Shown: one piece after another, positions 23,432-32,125 of the stretch
How positions within the stretch are numbered: position 1 is the first letter of the stretch
How the letters are laid out: the number at the start of each line of letters is the position of its first letter
NCBI RefSeq assembly: GCF_002796975.1
Contig: NZ_PEKV01000009.1
Coordinates: 163,491-216,594 of the forward strand
DNA: 53,104 bases
Source of the DNA: Ferrovibrio sp.
Lineage (GTDB): Bacteria > Pseudomonadota > Alphaproteobacteria > Ferrovibrionales > Ferrovibrionaceae
Reading direction: 5' to 3'
Notes under the pieces: model-generated
What the model was told of the DNA's origin: nothing
What the model saw: the letters and a program-made list of their open reading frames with translations, nothing else
Database searches by the model: none
Translations under genes and position numbers: made by a program

Positions 23432-25015
23432 TTAGGACGCGCGACGGCTCGGACGCAGCAGGAATTCCGGGACGTGATCGCCCATGCCGATCACCGGCGG
23501 TTCGCGGTCTTCGCGATGGTCGCGGCGACCGCCACGGTCATTGCGGTCGCGGCGGGCTTCGCGCGGCTGATCCTGCTGTTCGGAGCGCTCCTGGCGGGGA
23601 CGGTCCTGCTGCGGGCGATCGCGGCGCGACCGGTCCCGGCGCGGCTTGCGCTCTTCCTGGCTGGCGACTTCAACCGGCTCGGCCATGGGCTGCTCGATGC
23701 TGGCGGGGCTGGCCACGGCCGGCTCCATAGAGGCATCGCTGGCACGTGGCTCACGGCTGCGGTCGCGGGCGCGATTGCGGTCGCCTTCACGATCCCGGCC
23801 ACGGCCCCCGCGGCCGCGACCACGGCCTTCCTTACGGTCGCCGCGTTCGGCGCGCTCATCGGCGGCGGTGGCGGCGGCATCGCCCTCTTCATGAGTAAAG
23901 CCCTGAAGTTCCATCACCGGGATGTCGCGCTGGATCAGGCGGGTGATCTGCTGCAGATATTTGCCGTCCTCGCCGGCCACCAACGTAAAGGCACGGCCAT
24001 TCATGCCGGCGCGACCGGTGCGGCCGATCCGGTGGACGTAATCTTCCGGATGGGTCGGAACGTCGAAATTGAACACATGCGTCAGACCCTGGACGTCCAA
24101 GCCGCGCGCGGCGACATCGGAGGCAACCAGAATGCCGATTTCACCCTTCTTGAACTTCTCCAGCGTCGCAGTGCGCACCGACTGGTCCATGTCGCCATGC
24201 AGGGCGGCGGCATCGAAGCCGTGGCGGATCAGCGATTTCGCCAGGATGTCCACGTCGCGCTTGCGATTGCAGAAGATGATGGCGTTCTTCACATCTTCGT
24301 TGCGGATCAGCGTGCGGAGCGCCTCGCGCTTCAGACGATGCGAGACCTGGATCTGGAACTGGGCAATCGACTCAGCGGTCGTGGCCTGGCGCGCAACCTC
24401 GATTTCCTTAGGATTGCTCAGGAACTTGTCGGCCAGCTTGCGCATGTCGGCGGCCATGGTGGCCGAGAAGAACAGTGTCTGGCGCAGCGGCGGCAGCATT
24501 TTGCCGATGCGCTCGATGTCGGGCATGAAGCCCATGTCCAGCATGCGGTCGGCTTCGTCGATGACGAAGATCTGCACGCCGGTCAGCATGACCTTGCCGC
24601 GCTCGAAATGGTCGATCAGGCGGCCCGGCGTGGCGATCAGCACATCGACGCCGCGATCCAGCAGCTTTTCCTGCTCGGTGTAGTTCACGCCGCCGATCAG
24701 CAGCGCCATCGAAAGCGGGGAATTCTTGCCGTATTTGTCGAAGCTTTGCGCTACCTGGTCGGCGAGTTCGCGGGTCGGTTCCAGGATCAGAGCACGCGGC
24801 ATACGGGCGCGGGCGCGGCCACCGGCCAGGATATCGATCAGCGGCAGGGTGAAGCCGGCGGTTTTGCCAGTGCCGGTCTGCGCCGTGCCGAGCACGTCGC
24901 GACCCATCAGCACGATGGGGATGGCCTGCGCCTGGATCGGGGTAGGCGTGCTATAACCGGCATCGGCGACGGCCTTGAGGACCGGCTCGCTCAAGCCCAA
25001 ACTTTCAAAATCCAT
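23432..25015 (-). CDS. rhlE: DEAD-box RNA helicase, RhlE-like
   Basis: The 527-residue helicase starts MDFESLGLSEPVLKAV with the Q motif (TPTPIQAQAIP), motif I AQTGTGKT, motif II VIDEADRM, motif III FFSATM and motif VI HRIGRTGR. After the core (about residue 380) comes a long low-complexity tail rich in Arg, Asp, Gly and Gln (RGRGGRGRDREGDRN, RRDRPQQDRPRQER), typical of RhlE-type RNA annealing tails, closing with VPEFLLRPSRR. It unwinds short RNA duplexes in RNA decay, ribosome assembly or cold adaptation. The start at 25015 is chosen because the Q motif follows directly; upstream codons are not conserved. Confidence 0.9.
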   Translation of the reverse strand: MDFESLGLSEPVLKAVADAGYSTPTPIQAQAIPIVLMGRDVLGTAQTGTGKTAGFTLPLIDILAGGRARARMPRALILEPTRELADQVAQSFDKYGKNSPLSMALLIGGVNYTEQEKLLDRGVDVLIATPGRLIDHFERGKVMLTGVQIFVIDEADRMLDMGFMPDIERIGKMLPPLRQTLFFSATMAADMRKLADKFLSNPKEIEVARQATTAESIAQFQIQVSHRLKREALRTLIRNEDVKNAIIFCNRKRDVDILAKSLIRHGFDAAALHGDMDQSVRTATLEKFKKGEIGILVASDVAARGLDVQGLTHVFNFDVPTHPEDYVHRIGRTGRAGMNGRAFTLVAGEDGKYLQQITRLIQRDIPVMELQGFTHEEGDAAATAADERAERGDRKEGRGRGRGGRGRDREGDRNRARDRSREPRASDASMEPAVASPASIEQPMAEPVEVASQEERKPRRDRSRRDRPQQDRPRQERSEQQDQPREARRDRNDRGGRRDHREDREPPVIGMGDHVPEFLLRPSRRAS

Positions 25016-25193
25016 GGATTTCCGCGTTCTTAGAACAGCCGGCGCAAGATGCCCGGCGTCCGCGGCCGGACAAGACCACAGGAACCCCCTTGAGTCAATG
25101 CCCCCTTCTGCAGGTGGAAAGAGCAAAATCAATCGGTTATCGTCTGCTTTCTGCCTTTTTACCCCAGCTGTATCCGTAGCCGGAGCGCCCGAA

Positions 25194-26363
25194 ATGAAAC
25201 TGATCCCTGAGATCATTGCCAACAAGTCCCAACTGACCGAATGGCGCCGCGATCTGCACATGCATCCCGAGACCGCCTTCGAGGAGCATCGCACTTCCGA
25301 ATTCGTCGCGAAGACGCTGGAGTCCTTCGGCATGCCGGTGCATCGGGGCCTGGCCAAGACCGGTGTGGTCGGTACGCTGAAGGCGGGCAAGGGTAACCGC
25401 GCCATCGGCCTGCGCGCCGACATGGATGCGCTCGACCTGATCGAGATGAACGATTTCGGTCACAAGTCGAAGCATGACGGCAAGATGCATGGCTGCGGCC
25501 ATGACGGCCATACCATCATGCTGCTGGGTGCCGCGCAGTATCTCGCCAAGTCAAAGAATTTCGACGGGACCGTGCATTTCATCTTCCAGCCGGCCGAGGA
25601 GAACGTGGCCGGCGGCAAGGTGATGGTGGACGAAGGTCTCTTCACCAAGTTCCCCTGCGAGTCCGTCTTCGGCATGCATAACATGCCGGGCATCGATATC
25701 GGCAAGTTCGCCGTGCGCACCGGTCCGATGATGGCCTCGGCCGACATGTTCTGGATCAAGATCAAGGGCGTCGGTGCCCATGGTGCCTATCCGCATCGTG
25801 GCGTCGACCCGGTGGTCATTGCTTCGGAAATCGTGCTGGCGCTGCAGAACATTGTGGCACGCAATGTCGATCCACTGCAGTGCGCCGTGGTGAGCTGCTG
25901 CCAGATTCAGGGCGGCCATACCACCAACGTGATCCCGGAAGACGTGATGATCGCCGGCACCACGCGCGCCTTCCTGCCGGAAGTGCAGGACATGATCGAA
26001 GCGCGCATGAACCAGATCGTCACCGGCATTGCGGCGGCCCATGGCGCCAGCGCCACGCTGGACTATCAGCGCCGCTATCCGCCGACCATCAACACCGCCG
26101 ACGAAACCGAACTCGCTGCCGCTGCCGCTGCGGCCGTGGTCGGCGGTGAGAATGTGCTGCGCAACGTCAATCCCAGCATGGGTGCGGAAGACTTCGCCTG
26201 GATGCTGCGCGAGAAGCCGGGCTCGTATGTCTGGATCGGCAATGGCGCCGGCGAAAGCAGTTGCATGGTTCATAACCCGCGCTACGACTTCAACGACGAG
26301 AATCTGACGATCGGGGCCACCTACTGGTCGCGCCTGGTCGAGCAGACGTTGCCGGCCAGCTGA
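25194..26363 (+). CDS. M20 family amidohydrolase (hippurate hydrolase / N-acyl amino acid hydrolase type)
   Basis: The 389-residue metallopeptidase is an M20D amidohydrolase. It has GLRADMDALDL, the metal-binding MHGCGHDGHTIMLLGAA (Cys and His ligands), FQPAEENVAGGKVMVDEG with the catalytic Glu pair, and HNMPGIDIG. The dimerisation domain starts near SADMFWIKIKGVGAHGAYPH, and MGAEDF closes the site. Members release amino acids from N-acyl or benzoyl conjugates or act on amidated auxins. The start at 25194 gives the family N-terminus (MKLIPEIIANKSQLTEWRRDLHMHPE). It is divergent from rhlE and is followed 19 bases later by an MBL hydrolase. Confidence 0.9.
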   Translation: MKLIPEIIANKSQLTEWRRDLHMHPETAFEEHRTSEFVAKTLESFGMPVHRGLAKTGVVGTLKAGKGNRAIGLRADMDALDLIEMNDFGHKSKHDGKMHGCGHDGHTIMLLGAAQYLAKSKNFDGTVHFIFQPAEENVAGGKVMVDEGLFTKFPCESVFGMHNMPGIDIGKFAVRTGPMMASADMFWIKIKGVGAHGAYPHRGVDPVVIASEIVLALQNIVARNVDPLQCAVVSCCQIQGGHTTNVIPEDVMIAGTTRAFLPEVQDMIEARMNQIVTGIAAAHGASATLDYQRRYPPTINTADETELAAAAAAAVVGGENVLRNVNPSMGAEDFAWMLREKPGSYVWIGNGAGESSCMVHNPRYDFNDENLTIGATYWSRLVEQTLPAS

Positions 26364-26382
26364 CGCGAAAGGTGGGCGCAGC

Positions 26383-27207
26383 ATGAGCTTCAAGGTGAAG
26401 TTCTGGGGCGTCCGCGGCAGCATTGCCACGCCGTCGCCACGTCATATCGGCTTCGGCGGCAATACGTCCTGCGTCGAACTGAAGATTGGTAGTCGCGTGG
26501 TGATCCTGGATGCCGGCACCGGCATCCGAAATCTCGGCCACTGGCTGCTGCGTCGCAATGCGATGCGGGGAGATCTGTTCCTCTCGCATACGCATTGGGA
26601 CCACATTAACGGTTTCCCGTTCTTCTCGCCTGCCTTCAAGAGTGATCGGCATTTCACCATCCATGCCGGTCATCTCGCCGACAAGGGCGGCATCGCCAGG
26701 GTGCTGGCCTCGCAGATGGCGCAGCCGTTTTTCCCGGTGCCGCTCGAGAAGATGGGCGCGCAGATGGACGCGGTGGATTTCCACGCCGGCGACAGCTTCA
26801 ACCTGGGCGACAAGATCCGCGTGCGCACCGCACCGCTCAACCATCCCGACGGCGCCACCGGCTACCGCTTCGAATATGGCGGCAAGGCGCTGTGCTATGT
26901 CACCGATACCGAACATACGCCCGGCAAGCCGGACCAGAATATCCTCGGTCTGATCGAGGGTGCCGATCTGGTGATCTATGACAGCACTTATACCGACAAG
27001 GAATTCGAAAGCCACGTCGGCTGGGGGCATTCCACCTGGCAGGAGGGCGTACGCCTTTGTCAGGCCGCCGGTGCCAAGGCGCTTGCGATTTTCCATCATG
27101 ATCCCGATCATGAGGACCAGTTCATGGAGGAGTTGGAGGCGGAAGCGCGCCAGCTCTGGTCCGGGGCCATGGTGGCGCGCGAAAACATGCGCGTGAATCT
27201 GCTCTAG
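26383..27207 (+). CDS. Metallo-beta-lactamase-fold hydrolase
   Basis: The 274-residue protein has the MBL zinc motif HTHWDHINGFP, DAGTGIRNLG, and further metal ligands in NHPDG, TDTEH and HHDPDHED. The opening MSFKVKFWGVRGSIATP and the two Zn-site His/Asp sets match the class-II cyclic-nucleotide phosphodiesterase/RNase Z-like group (PF12706-type) common in proteobacteria. It is probably cytoplasmic. The substrate is unknown. It is followed 15 bases later by a histidine phosphatase, probably co-transcribed. Confidence 0.85.
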   Translation: MSFKVKFWGVRGSIATPSPRHIGFGGNTSCVELKIGSRVVILDAGTGIRNLGHWLLRRNAMRGDLFLSHTHWDHINGFPFFSPAFKSDRHFTIHAGHLADKGGIARVLASQMAQPFFPVPLEKMGAQMDAVDFHAGDSFNLGDKIRVRTAPLNHPDGATGYRFEYGGKALCYVTDTEHTPGKPDQNILGLIEGADLVIYDSTYTDKEFESHVGWGHSTWQEGVRLCQAAGAKALAIFHHDPDHEDQFMEELEAEARQLWSGAMVARENMRVNLL

Positions 27208-27222
27208 GGGAGGGCGCGGGAA

Positions 27223-27783
27223 ATGTCCCGTATATATCTGGTGCGTCATGCCAAGGCAGCGGCGCGATTTGACGAGGATCCCGATCCGAGCCTGTCGGAA
27301 GACGGCAAGGAAGCGGCGGTCGATCTGGCGCTCGACCTGGAGAAGCTCGGCCCCCTGCCGATCTATACCTCGCCAATGGAGCGTGCGCGCGAAACCGCGC
27401 TGCCACTGGCCAATCGCTGGGGTCTGGTGCCGGAAGTGAGCGCCGCCTTTTCCGAAATCCCGACGCCGCCGGAAATTGCCGAACAGGGGATCAAGGCGCG
27501 CGGTCCGTGGCTGCAGCAAGTTGCGAGCCAGCGTTTCCCCGCACAACCGTCGATCATCCGCGCCTGGCGCGAAGGCCTGATCGGCATGCTGAAATCCTGC
27601 CGCAGCGACACGGTGATCTTCACGCATTTCATGGTGATCAACGCGGCGATGAGTGCGGCGATGAACGATGATCGTCTGGTGGTGATGCAGCCCGACTACT
27701 GCTCCTGCACCGTGGTCGAGACCACGATGCGTGGTCTGGCGGTAGTGTCGCGCGGCAAGGAAGCCTCGACAAAGGTGCTGTAG
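27223..27783 (+). CDS. Histidine phosphatase family protein (SixA-like)
   Basis: The 186-residue protein has the phosphoglycerate mutase-like signature YLVRHAKAAARFD with the catalytic RHA histidine, then SPMERARETALPLA and the second His in IFTHFMVINA. Small proteins of this size resemble SixA phosphohistidine phosphatases or short 2H-phosphatases; the partner is unknown. GGGGAGGG precedes the ATG. It runs on from the MBL gene; a 109-base gap with no visible gene separates it from the next MarR regulator. Confidence 0.85.
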   Translation: MSRIYLVRHAKAAARFDEDPDPSLSEDGKEAAVDLALDLEKLGPLPIYTSPMERARETALPLANRWGLVPEVSAAFSEIPTPPEIAEQGIKARGPWLQQVASQRFPAQPSIIRAWREGLIGMLKSCRSDTVIFTHFMVINAAMSAAMNDDRLVVMQPDYCSCTVVETTMRGLAVVSRGKEASTKVL

Positions 27784-27892
27784 CCGACAGCGTATGCATT
27801 GCGGCCGCGTAACCCCAGTGCGGGAATGGCTTGGCCGGGGCGAGGTGGGCCGGTAGATTGGTACCGGTTCGATCCAGCAAAAAGAGCGGCGG

Positions 27893-28351
27893 ATGAATGT
27901 GAAACCGGAGATCAAGGCTGAACCCAGCACCATGCCGGATGGCTACGTGCTGGAGGATCAGGTCGGCCATCTGATCCGCCGCGCGCATCAGCGCCACACA
28001 GCCTTGTTCATGGCCATGATCGGTGATGAGCAGATCACCACCACGCAATATGCTGCACTGGTGAAGCTCTATCAGATGGGCGAGTTATCGCAGAATCATC
28101 TCGGCCGTCTCACTGCGATGGATCCGGCTACCATCCAGGGTGTGATCCGCCGCCTCACGCTGCGCAAGCTGATCTCGCATCGGCCTGACAAGAACGACAA
28201 GCGGCGCCGCTGTCTGAGTCTCACCTCTGCAGGCCGCGACCTGGTCGGTCGTTTGCTGAGCAACGGCCCGAAAGTGAGTAAGGCGACGCTCGATCCGCTC
28301 AGCCCGGCGGAGCAGCAGCAGTTCGTCGCATTGCTCAAGCGCCTGACATAA
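27893..28351 (+). CDS. MarR-family regulator of the heterocycle-degradation operon
   Basis: The 152-residue MarR protein has TTTQYAALVKLYQMGELSQNHLGRLTAMDPATIQGVIRRLTLRKLISHRPDKNDKRRRCLSLTSAG, covering helix-turn-helix and wing. The N-terminal DQVGHLIRRAHQRHTALF is shared with regulators of nicotinate and other N-heterocycle genes (NicR-like length and style), but that resemblance is by eye. It precedes the molybdenum-hydroxylase operon by 171 bases and is the obvious local regulator. The inverted repeat at 28450-28469 could be its site. Confidence 0.85.
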   Translation: MNVKPEIKAEPSTMPDGYVLEDQVGHLIRRAHQRHTALFMAMIGDEQITTTQYAALVKLYQMGELSQNHLGRLTAMDPATIQGVIRRLTLRKLISHRPDKNDKRRRCLSLTSAGRDLVGRLLSNGPKVSKATLDPLSPAEQQQFVALLKRLT

Positions 28352-28449
28352 GCGTTTTCCTGCACTGATAGCGTCTTATTGCGCTGCCGCATTCCTGCGC
28401 AGTGACTGCCTGAATTTTGACGTTGACTCTTTTGTGGCCGCGACGCAGC

Positions 28450-28469
28450 ATCGTATGCGTACAAACGAT
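28450..28469. promoter_or_regulatory. Inverted repeat upstream of the molybdenum-hydroxylase operon
   Basis: ATCGTATGCGTACAAACGAT has 5-base arms (ATCGT/ACGAT) with an inner GTA/TAC pair, 53 bases before the FAD-subunit start. A related CGTATGC string occurs just before the MarR gene at 27791. It is a modest dyad, suggested as an operator only because of position. Confidence 0.3.
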
Positions 28470-28522
28470 ATCGGCCTGCGGGGGTGGGCGAGGCGTTTGT
28501 GCCGACCGGAGGCCCCAACCCG

Positions 28523-29380
28523 ATGGCGTCGTATTTGCGTCCCACGAATCTGGCTGAAGCGCTCGAGTCCCTGAGCGCCGCCAATCAGAATACGTCTGCG
28601 CCGGTGATTCTGGCTGGCGGCACCGATTTCTTTCCCGCCCGCGTCGGCCGTGCTGTTGACGAGGATATTCTCGATCTCACCGGCATCGCCGATCTGCGCG
28701 GAATTACTGAGTCTGACGACGGCTGGCGTATAGGCGCCACCACCACCTGGAGTGAGGTGGCGAATGCCGACCTGCCGCCATTTTTCGATGCGCTGCGCGC
28801 CGCCGCGCGCGTCGTGGGCGGCGTGCAGATCCAGAATTCCGGCACGGTCGCAGGCAACCTGTGCAACGCCTCGCCGGCCGCCGACAGTGTGCCGCCGCTG
28901 CTGGCGATGCGCGCGCGACTCGAACTCGCCTCGACCAAAGGCAAGCGTGAATTGGGTTTAAACGATTTCATCACCGGCAACCGCCGCACGACGCTGAAGC
29001 CCGGCGAAATCGTCTCTGCTATCTTGATCCCGAAGCCGCGCAAAGACGCCCATAGCATCTTCCTCAAGCTCGGTGCACGCGAGTATCTGGTGATCTCGAT
29101 TGCCATGGTCGCTGTGGTGCTGGAAGTCGAAAACAACGTGATTTCCGCAGCCACCGTCGCGGTCGGCGCATGTTCGGCGGTGGCGCAGCGCCTGCCGTAT
29201 CTGGAGGCCGAACTGATTGGCCGCCGGCTCAATACGGCGCTCGCCAATCGTGTCGAGCCCGCGCAATTCGAAGGCTTGCAGCCGATTGACGACATCCGCG
29301 CCAGCGCCGCCTATCGACGCGAGGCAGCCGTCGTGCTGGTGCGTCGGGCGCTGACCCAGCTCGGCAAGAAGGGAGCCTGA
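28523..29380 (+). CDS. Molybdenum hydroxylase FAD-binding subunit (XDH family, CoxM-type)
   Basis: The 285-residue subunit has the FAD_binding_5 pattern: ILAGGTDFFPARVGR, TTTWSEVANA, GGVQIQNSGTVAGNLCNASPAADSVPPL, and a C-terminal CO dehydrogenase flavoprotein domain. It transfers electrons from the Fe-S clusters to an acceptor such as NAD. The ATG at 28523 (MASYLRPTNLAEAL) is preferred over a GTG at 28484, because the domain starts right there and GGAGG is present 10 bases upstream. It ends 3 bases before the Fe-S/Mo subunit. The motif set is complete. Confidence 0.88.
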   Translation: MASYLRPTNLAEALESLSAANQNTSAPVILAGGTDFFPARVGRAVDEDILDLTGIADLRGITESDDGWRIGATTTWSEVANADLPPFFDALRAAARVVGGVQIQNSGTVAGNLCNASPAADSVPPLLAMRARLELASTKGKRELGLNDFITGNRRTTLKPGEIVSAILIPKPRKDAHSIFLKLGAREYLVISIAMVAVVLEVENNVISAATVAVGACSAVAQRLPYLEAELIGRRLNTALANRVEPAQFEGLQPIDDIRASAAYRREAAVVLVRRALTQLGKKGA

Positions 29381-29383
29381 GGC

Positions 29384-32110
29384 ATGCGGCTGATCGTCAA
29401 TGGCAAACCGCATACCTATCAGGGCTCACCGGCCAAGCGGCTCAGTGACGTGCTGCGCGACGATCTTGGCCTGACCGGTACCAAGGTCGGCTGCAATGCT
29501 GGCGATTGCGGTGCCTGCACGGTGATGATCGACGGCCGCCAGGTTTGTTCCTGCCTCACGGCGGTTGGCCAGGCTGCCGGTCGTCCGGTGGTAACGGTCG
29601 AAGGCCTGAAGGCACACGGCACGCTGAACCGCCTGCAGACGTCGTTCCTCAAACACGGCGCGGCGCAATGCGGCATTTGCACCCCCGGCATGCTGATGGC
29701 AGCGACCGACCTGCTGGCCGAGGTGTCGAAACCCGATGAGCAGCAGGTGATGGATGCCATCGGCGGCGTGCTCTGCCGCTGCACCGGTTACCGCAAGATC
29801 GTTGAAGCCGTGCTGGATGCCACCCGTACGCCCGATCTGCCCGAAGCGCCGCAGGTCGGCGCTGCCGTCGGCGCGCGCAGCCTGAAGGTGGATGGCGTGC
29901 AGAAGGTGGAGGGCACCGAGAAATACGGTGCCGATTATATTCCGGCCGATGCGCTATGGCTGCGCGTGATCCGCAGTCCGCATGCCCGCGCCGGCTTCAC
30001 ACTCGGCGATTTCTCCGGCGTGATCCGCAAATATGGCCTCGAGCGCGTGTTCACCGCTGCCGATGTGCCGCGCAACGGCTTTGCTATTTTCGATATGAAG
30101 GATCAGCCGGTGTTGGCCGACGGCATCGTGCGCTATCGCGGCGAAGCGGTTGTCGCACTGCTCGGTTCGCGCGAGGCGGTCGAGGCCGTAAAGCCTGATG
30201 ATCTGCCGATCCAGTATGCGCCGGAAGAGGCCGTCAGCGGCGTGATCATGGCAGCGGCGCCAAATGCCAAACTGGTGCAGGCCGACAAGGCGGAGAACGT
30301 GCTGATCCGCGGAAATGTCGCCAAGGGCGATATTGCGAAAGGCTTTGCCGAAGCGGCTGTGACCGCTGAAGGCCTGTTCCAGACCAGCTTCGTCGAACAT
30401 GCCTATATCGAGCCGGAAGCCGGCTGGGGCGTGCGCATCGGCGACCGGATCGAGATCCATGCCTCGACCCAGGCACCTTACATGGATCGCGACGAAGTCG
30501 CCGGCGTGATGCAACTGCCGCCGGATCGCGTGCGTATCGTGCCGACGGCTTGCGGCGGTGGCTTCGGCGGCAAGCTGGATGTCTCGGTGCAGCCGCTGAT
30601 CGCGCTGGCGGCGTGGCATACCGACCGCCCGGTGGCGCTGGTCTATACGCGGCCGGAAAGCATGGCCTCCAGCACCAAGCGGCATCCGGCGCGCATCCAC
30701 GCGAAGTTCGGCGCGGCCAATGACGGCAAACTGGTCGCGGTCGAAACCCATGCCGATTTCGATACCGGCGCCTACGCCAGCTGGGGGCCAACGGTGGCCA
30801 ACCGCGTGCCGGTGCATGCCAGTGGGCCATATCGTGTGTCGCATGTGCAGAACCGCAGCCGCGCGCTGTTCACCAACGCACCGCCGTCGGGTGCCTTCCG
30901 TGGCTTCGGCGTGCCGCAGGCGGCGATTGCGCATGAAACCCTGATGGACGACCTGGCTGGCAAGCTGGGCATCGACCGGCTGGAGATGCGTTATATCAAC
31001 GCGATCCGTGCCGGCGATCTCACCGCCACCAGTCAGCAGCTGGAACATTCCGCCGGCCTCGCCGATTGCATCGCCGCACTGCGACCGCAATGGCAGACGC
31101 TGGGCGCCGAAGTCGAGGCTTTCAACGCGCGGCGCAAGAACCTGCGGCGCGGCATCGGCATCGGCTGTATGTGGTATGGCCTGGGCAACACCTCGATCTC
31201 CAATCCGTCCACCATGCGGATCGGCCTGCGTGGCGACGGCCGCGTGTTCTTCTACAACGGCGCGGTCGATATCGGGCAGGGCTCGAACACCATCTTTGTG
31301 CAGATCGTGGCCGATGCGCTGGGCGTTTCGATGGATCGCATCGACTATGTGATGGGTGATACCGACCGCACCGAAGATGCCGGCAAGACCTCGGCGTCGC
31401 GCCAGACCTTCGTATCGGGCAAAGCGACGCAGTTGGCGGCAGAGGACCTGCGCACGCAGGTTCTGCGGCTGGCCAATGCGGGCGAAGGCGCGAAGCTGAA
31501 TTTCGATGGCGCGGTACTCTCCGTGGAAGATGGCGGCACGGTACGCCGCCTTGATCTCGCTACGCTGCCGCGGCTAAACGATGACGGCGATGTGCTGCTG
31601 GGTTCGGGCCGCTTCGATCCGCCCACCACCATGCTGGACGCGAATGGCCAGGGTGTGCCTTACGCCACCTATGGCTTTGCTGCGCAGATGGCGCTGGTTG
31701 AGGTCGATATCGAGCTTGGCACCGTGAAGGTGAAGAAGATCATCGCCGCGCATGACGTGGGCAGGGCAGTAAATCCGACCCAGGTGGAAGGTCAGATCCA
31801 TGGCGGTATCGCGCAGGGCCTTGGCCTGGCGCTGATGGAGGAATACCTGCCAGGCCGCACCGAGAACCTGCACGATTACCTGATTCCGACCGTGGGTGAT
31901 GTGCCGGAGATCGACGTGATCATGATCGAGGATATCGAACCGCTCGGTCCCTTCGGCGCTAAGGGTGTCGGTGAGCCGGGCCTGGTACCGACCGCGCCGG
32001 CCATCCTCGGTGCCATTCGCCATGCGACGGGTGTGCGGGTGACGGAAGTTCCGGTGCTGCCGCATCGCCTGCATGCTGCCCTGAAGCAGCTGCCGCAGGC
32101 GGCAGAGTAG
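29384..32110 (+). CDS. Molybdenum hydroxylase, fused 2Fe-2S and molybdopterin subunit (XDH family)
   Basis: The 908-residue protein fuses an N-terminal (2Fe-2S)2 domain to a molybdenum cofactor domain. The first cluster uses C37, C42, C45 and C57 (GCNAGDCGACTV, SC); the second uses QCGICTPGM and LCRCTGY. The Mo part (from about residue 160) has TACGGGFGGK, PSGAFRGFG, GAVDIGQGSNT and the catalytic-Glu segment GVGEPGLVPTAP. In many relatives CoxS and CoxL are separate. Such enzymes insert a hydroxyl from water into N-heterocycles or aldehydes. With the neighbouring reductase, a nicotinate-like N-heterocycle is likely. The next gene follows after 15 bases. Confidence 0.88.
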   Translation: MRLIVNGKPHTYQGSPAKRLSDVLRDDLGLTGTKVGCNAGDCGACTVMIDGRQVCSCLTAVGQAAGRPVVTVEGLKAHGTLNRLQTSFLKHGAAQCGICTPGMLMAATDLLAEVSKPDEQQVMDAIGGVLCRCTGYRKIVEAVLDATRTPDLPEAPQVGAAVGARSLKVDGVQKVEGTEKYGADYIPADALWLRVIRSPHARAGFTLGDFSGVIRKYGLERVFTAADVPRNGFAIFDMKDQPVLADGIVRYRGEAVVALLGSREAVEAVKPDDLPIQYAPEEAVSGVIMAAAPNAKLVQADKAENVLIRGNVAKGDIAKGFAEAAVTAEGLFQTSFVEHAYIEPEAGWGVRIGDRIEIHASTQAPYMDRDEVAGVMQLPPDRVRIVPTACGGGFGGKLDVSVQPLIALAAWHTDRPVALVYTRPESMASSTKRHPARIHAKFGAANDGKLVAVETHADFDTGAYASWGPTVANRVPVHASGPYRVSHVQNRSRALFTNAPPSGAFRGFGVPQAAIAHETLMDDLAGKLGIDRLEMRYINAIRAGDLTATSQQLEHSAGLADCIAALRPQWQTLGAEVEAFNARRKNLRRGIGIGCMWYGLGNTSISNPSTMRIGLRGDGRVFFYNGAVDIGQGSNTIFVQIVADALGVSMDRIDYVMGDTDRTEDAGKTSASRQTFVSGKATQLAAEDLRTQVLRLANAGEGAKLNFDGAVLSVEDGGTVRRLDLATLPRLNDDGDVLLGSGRFDPPTTMLDANGQGVPYATYGFAAQMALVEVDIELGTVKVKKIIAAHDVGRAVNPTQVEGQIHGGIAQGLGLALMEEYLPGRTENLHDYLIPTVGDVPEIDVIMIEDIEPLGPFGAKGVGEPGLVPTAPAILGAIRHATGVRVTEVPVLPHRLHAALKQLPQAAE

Positions 32111-32125
32111 GAGAGGGGGAGTGCC

